NCBI RefSeq assembly: GCF_004564355.1
Contig: NZ_CP038266.1
Location: forward strand, 3,224,001 to 3,288,000
Direction: 5' to 3'
DNA: 64,000 bases
Origin: Microbacterium wangchenii
Lineage (GTDB): Bacteria; Actinomycetota; Actinomycetes; Actinomycetales; Microbacteriaceae
The notes below the pieces were generated by a model. The model ran no database searches. It saw only the letters and a program-made list of their open reading frames with translations, and was not told where the DNA came from. Each line of letters opens with the position of its first letter. The first letter of the stretch is position 1. A program made the position numbers and the translations under genes. Positions 42,900 through 51,181 of the stretch are shown one piece after another.

Positions 42900-43730
42900 G
42901 TGATCGACCCGACGCGCGGTGTGCTCTTTCCGCACCAACTGCCCCGGTTCACCCGGCTGGCGCCGCCTCCCGAGGCGTCCGAACTGATTGCGTGGCTGTG
43001 GGTCCCGCAGTGGAACCTGCCTCCGGGCGTGGAGTCGCATCAGAGTCTGCTCGCGTATCCCGCGGCGAACATCGTCGTTGAACCGACGGAAGTGAGGCTG
43101 TGGGGCGCGACGACGCGCGCATCGGAGCGCGTGCTCCGCGGCAGCGGGTGGGCGGTGGGAGCGGTGCTGCGCCCTGCCGCACTGATGAAGCTCAGCGACG
43201 CGCCCGCTGAGCTGGTGGACGGCTTCGTCGAGGTCTGCGCACCTGACCTGCACGAGGCGGTCGCTGCGGCCATGCCCGACGAGCAGGCTGCGGCCGACGC
43301 CCTATCGCGGTGGCTCATCGCGCGTGTCGGCACGACGACAGCTGGGGGGCGCCTCGCGAATGAGATGTCGGACTTGTTGCTCAGCGATTCCCGCATCCGT
43401 CGCGTCGAGGAAGCGGCGCGGCGGATGCTCGTGTCGACCCGGACTTTTCAGAGACTCACTCGCCGAACGGTGGGAGTGTCCCCCGCTGCGATGATTCGCC
43501 GCCGCCGTCTGCAGGAGGCAGCGCAGCGCGTGCGGGAGGGCGGAGGCAGCTCCTTAGCCGAGGTCGCTGCGGAACTGGGATACGCCGACCATGCTCATCT
43601 GGCCGCAGACTTCCGAGCCGAGCTGGGGCTGACCGCCTCCGAGTACCACCGGATCATCCGCTCGATCAGCGAATCGGTGGCCTGGCGCCTACCGGCTGAC
43701 GCACCGCGCAAGCCCCGATCGCGGATGTGA
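42900..43730 (+). CDS. AraC family transcriptional regulator
   Basis: A 276-residue regulator. The N-terminal sensing region includes LLAYPAANIVVEP and VGAVLRPAALMKL (DUF6597-like); the C-terminal AraC domain has SDSRIRRVEEAARRMLVSTR, FQRLTRRTVGVSP and SLAEVAAELGYADHAHLAAD followed by FRAELGLTASEY. GTG start without a ribosome site; TACGCT ends 6 bp before it, again suggesting a leaderless message. It may control the DUF3224 gene just before it or an unlinked target. Convergent with the next TetR gene at 4 bp. Confidence 0.88.
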   Translation: MIDPTRGVLFPHQLPRFTRLAPPPEASELIAWLWVPQWNLPPGVESHQSLLAYPAANIVVEPTEVRLWGATTRASERVLRGSGWAVGAVLRPAALMKLSDAPAELVDGFVEVCAPDLHEAVAAAMPDEQAAADALSRWLIARVGTTTAGGRLANEMSDLLLSDSRIRRVEEAARRMLVSTRTFQRLTRRTVGVSPAAMIRRRRLQEAAQRVREGGGSSLAEVAAELGYADHAHLAADFRAELGLTASEYHRIIRSISESVAWRLPADAPRKPRSRM

Positions 43731-43734
43731 ACGC

Positions 43735-44280
43735 TCAGGAAAGAGCGAGACGGAGAACACTTCGAGCCTGCTCCCTCGACTTCACTCTCGCCTCCGGGCC
43801 GTACAACGCGTCGAGGAGAAGACCATCCATGATCGCGAGAAGAGCGGTCGACTTCTCGGCGGCATCCGAAACGCCGAGGGACACCAGACGCTCCGTGAGG
43901 GCTTCGTGCACTGCTCGGCCGGATTCACGCAGCGCCGTTTGCAGCTCGGGGCGCCTCCTGCTTTCCAACGTCAGCTCGAGTCGCGCAACATGCGACGATC
44001 GATCGCCGCCGTCAGCGCTGACGGCGAAGGCCAGCGAGTCAATCAGCTGGCCTGTAGAGCCGGCAGGGATCCGCGCAATCTTCAGGACGTCATCCTGCGC
44101 GAGTCTGTGAGCCGCGGCAGAAAGGAGGTCGCCGCGCGACCGGAAATAGTACGACGTGGTGCCGTCTGGGACCCCGGCGGCGCGGTCGACCGCGCGGTGG
44201 GTCAGCCCCCGGCTGCCCTGGAGCGCGAGAGTGGCAACTGCAGCGGACGCGAGCAGTTGACGGCGCGGCGTGTTCAGCAA
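43735..44280 (-). CDS. TetR family transcriptional regulator
   Basis: A TetR protein of about 181 residues: RRQLLASAAVATLALQGSRG, LTHRAVDRAAGVPDGTTSYY (recognition helix) and FRSRGDLLSAAAHRL are clear. The chosen TTG start has AGAGGACG about 7 nt upstream; a TTG 16 codons earlier would also be in frame but falls between the two operators. It is divergent from an esterase gene and should bind the two palindromes between them. Confidence 0.82.
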   Translation of the reverse strand: MLNTPRRQLLASAAVATLALQGSRGLTHRAVDRAAGVPDGTTSYYFRSRGDLLSAAAHRLAQDDVLKIARIPAGSTGQLIDSLAFAVSADGGDRSSHVARLELTLESRRRPELQTALRESGRAVHEALTERLVSLGVSDAAEKSTALLAIMDGLLLDALYGPEARVKSREQARSVLRLALS

Positions 44281-44293
44281 CGGGTTCGTCCTC

Positions 44294-44345
44294 TTGACAG
44301 TGGCTTCTACAGATGTAGAGTACCGCAATCCTCTACATCTGTAGA
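44294..44345 (+). promoter_or_regulatory. Esterase promoter with two TetR-type operators
   Basis: TTGACA (44294-44299) and TAGAGT (44316-44321) are 16 bp apart. TCTACA-GA-TGTAGA (44306-44319) covers spacer and -10, and TCTACA-TC-TGTAGA (44332-44345) lies downstream; the two sites are reverse complements with centres 26 bp apart. Repression by the divergently encoded TetR is the natural reading. Confidence 0.7.
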
Positions 44346-44365
44346 ACCAAGTTGAAGGGCGGCCG

Positions 44366-45505
44366 ATGCCATACGGTTATCTGATCACTCTCGCGTGCGC
44401 AGGTGTCATGGTGTGCCTCGCCATGGCTCCGCCGACGAGGCCGCGCCCTGTCGCCCGGTTGGGCTACCTGCTTGGCATGGTCGTGAACGAGATCCCGCTG
44501 CTGGCAATGCTGTACATCCTCATCGTCACCGCGTTCGCGGTTGCATGGGACGATCTTCTGGCGACATGGCAGGGGGCGGTCGCGCTTCTAGCCGCGGGCG
44601 CCATCGTGGTGGGGTGCGCGATATTGCAGGCGCGGGTGCTGCGGGCGCGACGAGCAGTCTCCCACGCCTTGGGAGAGCCACTCCGGCCACGGCGCCGGGT
44701 GTGGCGTTCTCGCTTGCTGCCGATCCCCACTCGTCCTCGGGCCGTACGCCGGTTCAAGGATCTGCCCTACGGCGCAGGCGGGCGTGGGCAACGGCTCGAC
44801 CTCTACGCATTGCGTGCTCCCGCACAGCGACCATCGCCGGTCGTTCTATATCTTCACGGTGGCGGCTACTTCGGAGGGGATAAGCGCTGGGAATCGCTCG
44901 CATTGATGTATCGCCTGGCACTAAGCGGCTGGGTTGTGGTGAGCGCCAACTATCAGCTGAGACCTCGGGTGGGTTACCCGGAGCATGTCATCGATGTGAA
45001 GCGCGCCATTGCGTGGGTGCACCGGAACTCGGACAGGTATGGCCTTGACCCATCCTCGCTCGTCGTCTGCGGGAGCTCCGCCGGCGCTCATCTGGCGCTG
45101 ATCGCCGCCCTGAGCCCCGGCGAACGTCGGTTCCAACCCGGCTTCGAGGACGTCGACACACGAGTTGCCCTCGCGATCGGGCTCTATGGCTACTACGGGA
45201 GATACTACGGCCGGGGAGAATCTGAGGATCTCCCCTCGTCGCCCTTCGGGTTCGATGCCACCGCAGCGCCCCCCGTGCTTCTCGTGCACGGCGACCGGGA
45301 CAGCTACACCTCTGTCGAGGGGGCGCGGGCGCTTGCCCACCAGTTGAAGTCCCGGTCGAAGAATCCCGTCGTTCTCGTGGAACTCCCCGGTGCGCAGCAC
45401 GGCTTCGACCTCCTCGCATCCGAACGCTTCGAGGCAGTGGTCGACGGGATCGAAACATTCCTTGCGCGTGCACTCACCCGCGTTCCCCAGGCGCAGCGCC
45501 CGTAG
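44366..45505 (+). CDS. Membrane-anchored alpha/beta hydrolase (esterase)
   Basis: A 379-residue protein with two or three N-terminal membrane helices (YLITLACAGVMVCLAMA, then VVNEIPLLAMLYILIVTAFAV and ALLAAGAIVVGCAI) followed by an HSL/BD-FAE-type hydrolase domain. YLHGGGYFGGDKR near residue 165, VVCGSSAGAHLAL near 233 (nucleophile Ser), VHGDRDSYTS near 306 (Asp) and GAQHGFDLL near 338 (His) complete the active site. GAAGGGCGGCC precedes the ATG. It sits next to its own TetR repressor. It may detoxify an ester at the membrane; the substrate is unknown. Confidence 0.88.
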   Translation: MPYGYLITLACAGVMVCLAMAPPTRPRPVARLGYLLGMVVNEIPLLAMLYILIVTAFAVAWDDLLATWQGAVALLAAGAIVVGCAILQARVLRARRAVSHALGEPLRPRRRVWRSRLLPIPTRPRAVRRFKDLPYGAGGRGQRLDLYALRAPAQRPSPVVLYLHGGGYFGGDKRWESLALMYRLALSGWVVVSANYQLRPRVGYPEHVIDVKRAIAWVHRNSDRYGLDPSSLVVCGSSAGAHLALIAALSPGERRFQPGFEDVDTRVALAIGLYGYYGRYYGRGESEDLPSSPFGFDATAAPPVLLVHGDRDSYTSVEGARALAHQLKSRSKNPVVLVELPGAQHGFDLLASERFEAVVDGIETFLARALTRVPQAQRP

Positions 45506-45614
45506 CAGGGTCGCGTCCGCGTCATCGAATCGCACATGGTTTCACGGTGCGGTGTGCCGCCGACGCAGATAAGGGTGGCGGCACTCCTACGGGCGCCGCA
45601 CCCCCGTCGCGCCC

Positions 45615-46376
45615 CTACGGACGGAGATAGGACGCGCCGTTGGCGTCGAGGATGGCTCCCGATGACCACGCTGCCTCCGGGGAGGCGAGCCAGAACACCG
45701 CTGCGGCGATCTCCTCCGGGGTCCCGACCCTGCCGAAGGGGCTCTGCGCGCGGAGGGCGTCGCCCTCGGCTCCGTCGAGCTTCGCCAGTTGGCGAGGCGT
45801 CGCCACGAATCCGGGCGCGACGGATGTCACCGAGATCCCATGCGGAGCGAGAGCGACCGCCAGCGACTGGCCGAGCGCGTGAAGGCCCGCTTTGCTGGCT
45901 GCGTACGCCGGGAATTCGGGTTCACCGCGGAAGGCGCCGCGCGACCCGACGTTGACGATGGCGCCAGGGGCGGGGCGATCGATGAGGTGATTCGCGAACG
46001 CCCACGCCAGATTTGCGGCACCCAGAAGGTTGACCGTCACCATCTGATGAAAGGCAGCACTCCAGTCCTCGTACGAGGTTTCGCCGATCACGTGGCGATT
46101 GGTGCCGCCCGGAGCGACCGCCGCATTGCACACGAGGACATCGAGCGGGCCGACCGCCTCGATCGCGGCTGCGACGATGGCGCGCCCGCCGTCGGCGACC
46201 CCCACGTCGCCGGTCACGGCCGCATGGCCGGTGCCATGGAGGGAGCGGAGAGTCTCCTCGGCTCCGGCCTCATTGCTGGCGTAGTGCACTGCCACACGAT
46301 CGCCGGCCTCAGCGAACCGTCGTGCCACGGCGGCGCCGATCCCGCCGGAGCCTCCCGTGACGAGGACGGCCCTCAT
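45615..46376 (-). CDS. Short-chain dehydrogenase/reductase
   Basis: A 253-residue classical SDR. VLVTGGSGGIGAAVARRFAE binds NAD(P), DVLVCNAAVAPGG carries the NNAG-like motif (here NAAV), GAIVNVGSRGAF the catalytic Ser region and YAASKAGLHALGQ the YxxxK pair near residue 160; VAPGFVATP follows. The ATG overlaps a 66-codon frame by 4 nt (ATGA). It would reduce a keto group or oxidise an alcohol; the substrate is unknown, close to FabG-type enzymes. Confidence 0.9.
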   Translation of the reverse strand: MRAVLVTGGSGGIGAAVARRFAEAGDRVAVHYASNEAGAEETLRSLHGTGHAAVTGDVGVADGGRAIVAAAIEAVGPLDVLVCNAAVAPGGTNRHVIGETSYEDWSAAFHQMVTVNLLGAANLAWAFANHLIDRPAPGAIVNVGSRGAFRGEPEFPAYAASKAGLHALGQSLAVALAPHGISVTSVAPGFVATPRQLAKLDGAEGDALRAQSPFGRVGTPEEIAAAVFWLASPEAAWSSGAILDANGASYLRP

Positions 46377-46573
46377 GGCGCGTCGCCTCCCACTCGCGCT
46401 TCGACGACGAGAGTCGCTCCCGGGCGCCCGGCAGAACAGGTCAGGTCTCCCCCTTCGGTCCGGCGCGGTAGCGCCACCACGACGCATCCGAACCTACCCA
46501 GTTCTTCGAGGGGCGCGGGCCGCTGGCGCGGTGACCCGGCGTTGCGGCCCTCAGCAGGCGAGCGCGGCAGCAC
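46373..46573 (-). CDS. Small hypothetical protein (66 aa), coupled to the SDR gene
   Basis: A 66-residue frame in the gap between the ATPase stop and the SDR start. GGAGAG lies 8 nt before its GTG, which is 1 bp after the ATPase stop, and its TGA overlaps the SDR start as ATGA. The C-terminal part LEELGRFGCVVVALPRR and GATLVVEARVGGDAP looks like a folded small beta domain. The start-stop spacing on both sides argues that it is translated; no family is recognised. Confidence 0.45.
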   Translation of the reverse strand: MLPRSPAEGRNAGSPRQRPAPLEELGRFGCVVVALPRRTEGGDLTCSAGRPGATLVVEARVGGDAP

Positions 46574-46574
46574 C

Positions 46575-47726
46575 CTACTCTCCGTGCTCGAGGATGTACT
46601 CCGTGAAGCCGGGGACCGTGAAGGACAGCCGGCCGTGGCGTGTGGCGTCGATGATGCCCTTGCTGAGCAACCGGTCACGCGGCACCGAAATCGCCTGAGT
46701 CGTCGTTCCGAGATGAGCGGCGACGTCTTCCCGCTTCACGTCCACTCCCCCGAGCACTGCGATGGCGCGCAGTAGCTCCCGCTGCTTCGTTGAGGCGTTT
46801 CGCCACCGGGCGGAGAACAGCGAGCGCATCTTCTCGTCGACGTAGGTGATGCCCGCTTCGACGTGCCCGAGGGTGATCCGACCCCGTGGGTCCGGACGAC
46901 CTGCGGCGACCCACGCGCCTTCCCCCACGAGCTGCACCTTGTACGGATATCCCTGAGCGGCCTTCACCCCGGCGATGACGGCCTCCTGCTCCCACGTCAC
47001 GCCGATATCGGCTGCAGGCTTGTACAGAGCGGTGGCGGCACCGCCTTCGTCGATCCCGAACAGCTCGGTGAAGTCGAAGCGCTCACTGAATGTGACAGCC
47101 GAGGTGATGTGGTCATGGCTGCCCGGGAGTCCCACGCTGAAGAGGCCTGCCGCGGGTGGCTCCTTCGCGCTTGCGAGTTCCTGCCATGCGACTGAGACCG
47201 CACGAAGACTCGGCTTATCGCCCGCCTGAATCTCATCGATGAGGATGACCAGCCCCGCGCCCCCGGCTTCGCGGATGGCTCCGACCACATCTGTGACGAC
47301 CGACATGAAAACCTTGCCGGCTGCCGGGGCTTTCTGATGAGCAGGTTTGATGGTCACCCCCGCCCTGACCGGCCCACCGCCAATGGTGATTGTCGCACTG
47401 TCGATGAGCCCCGCAAGCTCGTCGAGACGCTTGGTCTTCGGGAGCACCTTCCGCATCTCTTCGAGGATGGATGCCGCGAGGATCTCCCCCTCGACGGCCG
47501 TGACCCAGACCGTCTCGATCCCGTGCCGCTCGAACACTCGCTGCGCTTCTCGCAACAGCGACGTTTTACCCACGCCTCTGGCGGCGTAGTCCACTCGGAC
47601 ACTGCCGATGAACTGACCCAGTTGCGCGATGAGTTGCGCTCGCTCCTCATAGAACGCCAGCTGTGCTGTACGGCCGGGAACCGTCTTCGCGACGACTCCC
47701 GGCGTGTATGGGCTCGGCTGCGGCAT
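46575..47726 (-). CDS. AAA-type ATP-binding protein with winged-helix C-terminus
   Basis: A 383-residue ATPase of the AAA_16/Orc1-like (STAND-adjacent) type. The Walker A is RGVGKTSLL near residue 51, preceded by the shortened YAARGVGKT form (one Gly less than the consensus), and Walker B is LVILIDEIQAG near 168. The C-terminal 70 residues form a winged-helix-like domain (RELLRAIAVLGGVDVKRED, HLGTTTQAISVPRDRLLSKG). AGGAGAGCG precedes the ATG. Related proteins are often in mobile or defence settings, but here it is alone, divergent from recQ. Function unknown. Confidence 0.8.
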   Translation of the reverse strand: MPQPSPYTPGVVAKTVPGRTAQLAFYEERAQLIAQLGQFIGSVRVDYAARGVGKTSLLREAQRVFERHGIETVWVTAVEGEILAASILEEMRKVLPKTKRLDELAGLIDSATITIGGGPVRAGVTIKPAHQKAPAAGKVFMSVVTDVVGAIREAGGAGLVILIDEIQAGDKPSLRAVSVAWQELASAKEPPAAGLFSVGLPGSHDHITSAVTFSERFDFTELFGIDEGGAATALYKPAADIGVTWEQEAVIAGVKAAQGYPYKVQLVGEGAWVAAGRPDPRGRITLGHVEAGITYVDEKMRSLFSARWRNASTKQRELLRAIAVLGGVDVKREDVAAHLGTTTQAISVPRDRLLSKGIIDATRHGRLSFTVPGFTEYILEHGE

Positions 47727-47745
47727 CGCTCTCCTGTGGCTCAGA

Positions 47746-47770
47746 CTTATACATCTGCCCGAAGTATAAG
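47746..47770. promoter_or_regulatory. Inverted repeat upstream of the ATPase gene
   Basis: CTTATAC and GTATAAG are perfect 7-bp arms separated by 11 bp. Each arm contains a TATA-like -10 word, so the repeat may be an operator or a pair of overlapping divergent -10 elements. It begins 20 bp before the ATPase start; recQ starts 150 bp further on the other side. Confidence 0.5.
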
Positions 47771-47920
47771 TTCGCGCCACAGGCACGTCGAGGCGTTCGT
47801 GAGCGCGTCGGTTTCCAGCATCATGGCGGAGGGAATGCTCGCCTGAGGTGCCCGCCGGCACCGTGCTCGCACTGAGGGCGGCCGGGCATCACGTCGGTGA
47901 CATGAGGCAGGGTTGAGGGC

Positions 47921-50038
47921 ATGACCTTGACGACGCCCACGCGGACAGAGGCACTCGATGTGCTGCGCGCCCTGGTCGGGCGTGACGACGCCGACTTCCA
48001 CGACGGCCAGTTCGAGGCCATCGATGCCCTCGTCGACGGTCACCGCCGCGCACTCGTCGTGCAGCGCACCGGATGGGGGAAGTCGGCGGTCTACTTCGTC
48101 GCGACCCTGCTCCTGCGCCGGCGCGGCGCAGGGCCCACCGTGCTGGTCTCGCCCCTTCTGGCGCTCATGCGCGACCAGATCGCCGCGGCGCAGCGGGCGG
48201 GTGTGCGGGCGGTCGCGATCAACTCGACGAACGCGCACGAGTGGGCTGACGTGCTGGCGCAGCTCGACCGCGACGAGGTCGACGTGCTGCTGGTCTCGCC
48301 CGAGCGACTGAACAACCCATCGTTCCGCGACGAGCAGTTGCCGCAGCTGGTGGCGAGGATCGGGCTTCTCGTCGTCGACGAGGCACACTGCATCAGCGAT
48401 TGGGGTCACGACTTCCGCCCCGACTATCGGCGACTTCGCGACCTCATCGCGCGCATCCCCGCGGGGGTCCCGGTCCTGGCGACGACTGCGACCGCCAACA
48501 GCCGCGTCGTGGCGGATGTCGCCGAGCAGCTCGGCGTGCCCGACGAGAGCACCGGCTCACCCGAGGTCCTCATCATCCGCGGTGCCCTCGCGCGCACGTC
48601 GCTGCGACTCGGCGTGCTGCGGCTGCCGAACGCGCCGACCCGGCTCGCGTGGCTTCTCAGCCATCTGGGCGAACTCCCCGGCTCCGGAATCATCTACGCG
48701 CTCACCGTCGCGGCGGCCAACGACACGGCCCGCCTCCTGCGCGACCGCGGGTACGAGGTGCGCGCGTATACCGGTCAGACCGATCCGGACGAACGCGAGG
48801 AGTCCGAGTCGCTCTTGAAGGACAACCGGGTCAAAGCCCTCGTCGCCACGAGCGCTCTGGGCATGGGATTCGACAAACCCGACCTCGGGTTCGTCATCCA
48901 TCTCGGCGCGCCCTCATCGCCCGTGTCGTACTACCAGCAGGTCGGCCGCGCAGGGCGCGCCACCGCCTCGGCGGATGTGCTCCTCCTTCCCGGCGTCGAA
49001 GATCGCGACATCTGGCACTACTTCGCCACCGCGTCGATGCCCGACCGAGACCGGGCCGAGCGCGTGCTCTCGGCCCTTTCGGCCGCGGGGAGCCCGCTGT
49101 CGACGCCGTCGCTGGAGGCCATGGTCGACATCCGACGTACACCGCTGGAGCTGCTGCTGAAGGTGCTGGATGTCGACGGGGCGGTCGCCCGCGTGCGGGG
49201 CGGATGGATCGCGACCGGCCGACCGTGGACGTACGACGAGGACCGCTACCGACGGATCGCCGCGGAGCGCATCGCCGAGCAGCAGCACATGATCGAGTAC
49301 GAGGAGACCACCTCGTGCCGCATGGAGTTTCTGCAGCGCTCCCTCGACGACGACACCGCGACGCCGTGCGGACGCTGTGACAACTGCGCCGGAGCGTGGT
49401 TTCCCACCGCGATCGGCGACGACGCCACGGATGCTGCATCCGCCGCCCTCGATCGTGTCGGCGTGCCGCTCGAACCGAGGCGACAGTGGCCGACCGGCGC
49501 CGACCGGCTCGGCGTCCCCGTGCGCGGCCGCATCCCCGCTGAGGAGCAGGCCGACGAAGGCAGGGCGCTTGCCCGGCTGACCGACCTCGGATGGGGTGGA
49601 ACTCTCCGCGAGATGTTCGCGGCGGGCGCCGCGGATAGCCCGATCCCGCCGAACGTGCTCGCCGCCTGCGTCCGAGTGCTGGCCGACTGGGGGTGGGCGG
49701 AGCGCCCGGTCGCCGTGGTGGCGATGCCCTCCCGGTCGAGGCCGCAGCTCGTGGACTCCCTGGCGCGCGGAATCGCGGACATTGGGCGGATGCCGATGCT
49801 GGGAGCACTGGATCTGGCGGAGGGCGGGCCCAGCGGCGGGCCGGGCGGCAACAGCGCCTTCCGGCTCGCGGGCGTCTGGGAGCGGTTCAGCGCAGCAGCT
49901 CTGGCCGTTCCGACCGGCCCGGTGCTGCTCGTCGACGACCTCGTCGACAGCAGGTGGACGGTGACGGTCGCGGCGCGTGAGCTGCGCCGAGCCGGGGCGA
50001 CGGCAGTCCTTCCATTCACCCTCGCGCTCCGGGGCTGA
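47921..50038 (+). CDS. recQ: RecQ-family ATP-dependent DNA helicase with C-terminal PRTase-like domain
   Basis: A 705-residue superfamily 2 helicase. Motif I QRTGWGKSAVYF (Walker A near residue 48-55), VSPLLALMRDQ, DEAHCISDWGHDFRPDYRRL, TTATAN and QVGRAGR (motif VI) are clear; the RecQ zinc region is CRMEFLQRS followed by PCGRCDNC near 465-490. Instead of an HRDC domain the tail ends in VLLVDDLVDSRWTVTVAARE, which reads like a phosphoribosyltransferase PRPP-binding loop, a fusion seen in actinobacterial RecQ proteins. It should unwind recombination and repair intermediates. The ATG has GAGGG upstream. Confidence 0.9.
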   Translation: MTLTTPTRTEALDVLRALVGRDDADFHDGQFEAIDALVDGHRRALVVQRTGWGKSAVYFVATLLLRRRGAGPTVLVSPLLALMRDQIAAAQRAGVRAVAINSTNAHEWADVLAQLDRDEVDVLLVSPERLNNPSFRDEQLPQLVARIGLLVVDEAHCISDWGHDFRPDYRRLRDLIARIPAGVPVLATTATANSRVVADVAEQLGVPDESTGSPEVLIIRGALARTSLRLGVLRLPNAPTRLAWLLSHLGELPGSGIIYALTVAAANDTARLLRDRGYEVRAYTGQTDPDEREESESLLKDNRVKALVATSALGMGFDKPDLGFVIHLGAPSSPVSYYQQVGRAGRATASADVLLLPGVEDRDIWHYFATASMPDRDRAERVLSALSAAGSPLSTPSLEAMVDIRRTPLELLLKVLDVDGAVARVRGGWIATGRPWTYDEDRYRRIAAERIAEQQHMIEYEETTSCRMEFLQRSLDDDTATPCGRCDNCAGAWFPTAIGDDATDAASAALDRVGVPLEPRRQWPTGADRLGVPVRGRIPAEEQADEGRALARLTDLGWGGTLREMFAAGAADSPIPPNVLAACVRVLADWGWAERPVAVVAMPSRSRPQLVDSLARGIADIGRMPMLGALDLAEGGPSGGPGGNSAFRLAGVWERFSAAALAVPTGPVLLVDDLVDSRWTVTVAARELRRAGATAVLPFTLALRG

Positions 50039-50114
50039 CGGCCTCCGCCGCTTTCCGTGTCACGTACCGCCTACCCGGGTTGGAGCGGGGACGGAGGGGT
50101 TTGGACGCCGTCTC

Positions 50115-50414
50115 TCACCCCGCCGGGTCGTAATCCATGAAGTCGCCGACGACCGAGATAGAAGGACCGAGCTCGTCCTGAAGCGCACGCACCAAAGCGT
50201 TCCCCTCCTCAATCCAGCGGCGCCCCACCTCGGGGTCGGGCCATCGAACTTCGAAGACCGGATCCAGGACGGTCTGCCACGTGAGGTTCCACGCCCGGAT
50301 CCGCTGACGAAGTTCGACGGGCAACTCGATCGCCATGGGAACCCGGTCCTCGCCACCCCACTCCGGAAAGAGGACGAGAGTACGGGACCGCTGCTCGGGC
50401 GTCACGTCGGTCAT
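50115..50414 (-). CDS. Small hypothetical actinobacterial protein (99 aa)
   Basis: A 99-residue soluble protein: LVLFPEWGGEDRVPMAIELP, LRQRIRAWNLTWQTVLDPVF, RWPDPEVGRRWIEEGNALVR and a last segment with VVGDFMDYDP. The regular helix pattern and conserved-looking Trp/Pro residues favour a real gene over the other frames here. The ATG lacks a clear ribosome site, and a GTG two codons earlier is possible. It follows a GrpB-like fragment on the same strand. Function unknown. Confidence 0.7.
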   Translation of the reverse strand: MTDVTPEQRSRTLVLFPEWGGEDRVPMAIELPVELRQRIRAWNLTWQTVLDPVFEVRWPDPEVGRRWIEEGNALVRALQDELGPSISVVGDFMDYDPAG

Positions 50415-50415
50415 G

Positions 50416-50502
50416 CGCACAGCCTAAGTAAACGTCGCCCTGGTCATAGGGGACGATGACTATTTCTCGCGGCTCGATACCGCCGATCAGCTCCTCGGAC
50501 AT
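50416..50502 (-). pseudogene. GrpB-family N-terminal remnant
   Basis: The first codons after a strong AAGGAGTT ribosome site read MSEELIGGIEPREIVIVPYD, close to the start of GrpB-family (nucleotidyltransferase-fold) proteins, where IVPYDPxWP is the hallmark. After QGD the similarity stops and the frame continues in a composition typical of a shadow of the next gene. I read it as the decayed 5' end of a grpB gene, lost by a deletion that fused it to the next locus. Confidence 0.45.
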
Positions 50503-50560
50503 GCCCAACTCCTTTCGTGCGTGACCGACACCGGTCACGTCTATCGGAACAGCGCTGGCG

Positions 50561-51181
50561 TCAACTGAGGAGGCGCCTGCGGTAGCCTTCCGCGACTGCG
50601 GACGCTCGATCGCGGACGCCGAGTTTGTCGTAAATGTGCTGCAGATGGGTCTTGATGCTCGCCTCGCCGATGAACAGGGCCGACGCAGCGTCCTTGTTCG
50701 AGCTGCCATTGGCGACCAGCTGCAACACCTGTTTCTCCCGGTCTGTCAGCGTCCCGGACTCTGTTCGCTGGACCTGGCGCATGAGATGCCGTGTCACCGA
50801 CGGTGCGAGGACGGACTCGCCACGCGCCGCGGCACGGACGGCCTGTTCCAGCTCCTCGGGTAACGCATCCTTCAGGAGGTAGCCCGCGGCCCCGGCCTCG
50901 ATCGCGGGGAGGACGTCGCTCTCATTGTCGAACGTGGTGAGGATCAGCACCCGCGCGTGTGGCAGTTCCTCGCGCAGGACTGCGGTCGCTGTGACGCCGT
51001 CGCTCTCGGGCATGCGCAGGTCCATCAGGATGACGTCCGCTGCGAGCTGTTTCGCGCGCTCGACGCCCTCGAGACCGTTACCGGCTTCTCCGACCACCCT
51101 GATGTCGTCGACGCCGGCGAATGTGTCGCGAAGTCCGCCCCGGACGATGGGATGGTCGTCGACGATCACGAGCCTGATCAT
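50561..51181 (-). CDS. NarL/LuxR-family response regulator
   Basis: A 206-residue response regulator. Receiver: VIVDDHPIVRGGL (acidic pair), LMDLRMPESDG (phosphorylated Asp near 54) and GYLLKDALPEEL (Lys near 104). LuxR-type helix-turn-helix: LTDREKQVLQLVANGSSNKD and IGEASIKTHLQHIYDKLGVR. Its start overlaps the kinase stop by 4 nt, so the two are coupled. It is the last gene of the ABC exporter/kinase operon and should control that operon, most likely at the inverted repeat before the ATPase gene. Confidence 0.94.
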   Translation of the reverse strand: MIRLVIVDDHPIVRGGLRDTFAGVDDIRVVGEAGNGLEGVERAKQLAADVILMDLRMPESDGVTATAVLREELPHARVLILTTFDNESDVLPAIEAGAAGYLLKDALPEELEQAVRAAARGESVLAPSVTRHLMRQVQRTESGTLTDREKQVLQLVANGSSNKDAASALFIGEASIKTHLQHIYDKLGVRDRASAVAEGYRRRLLS

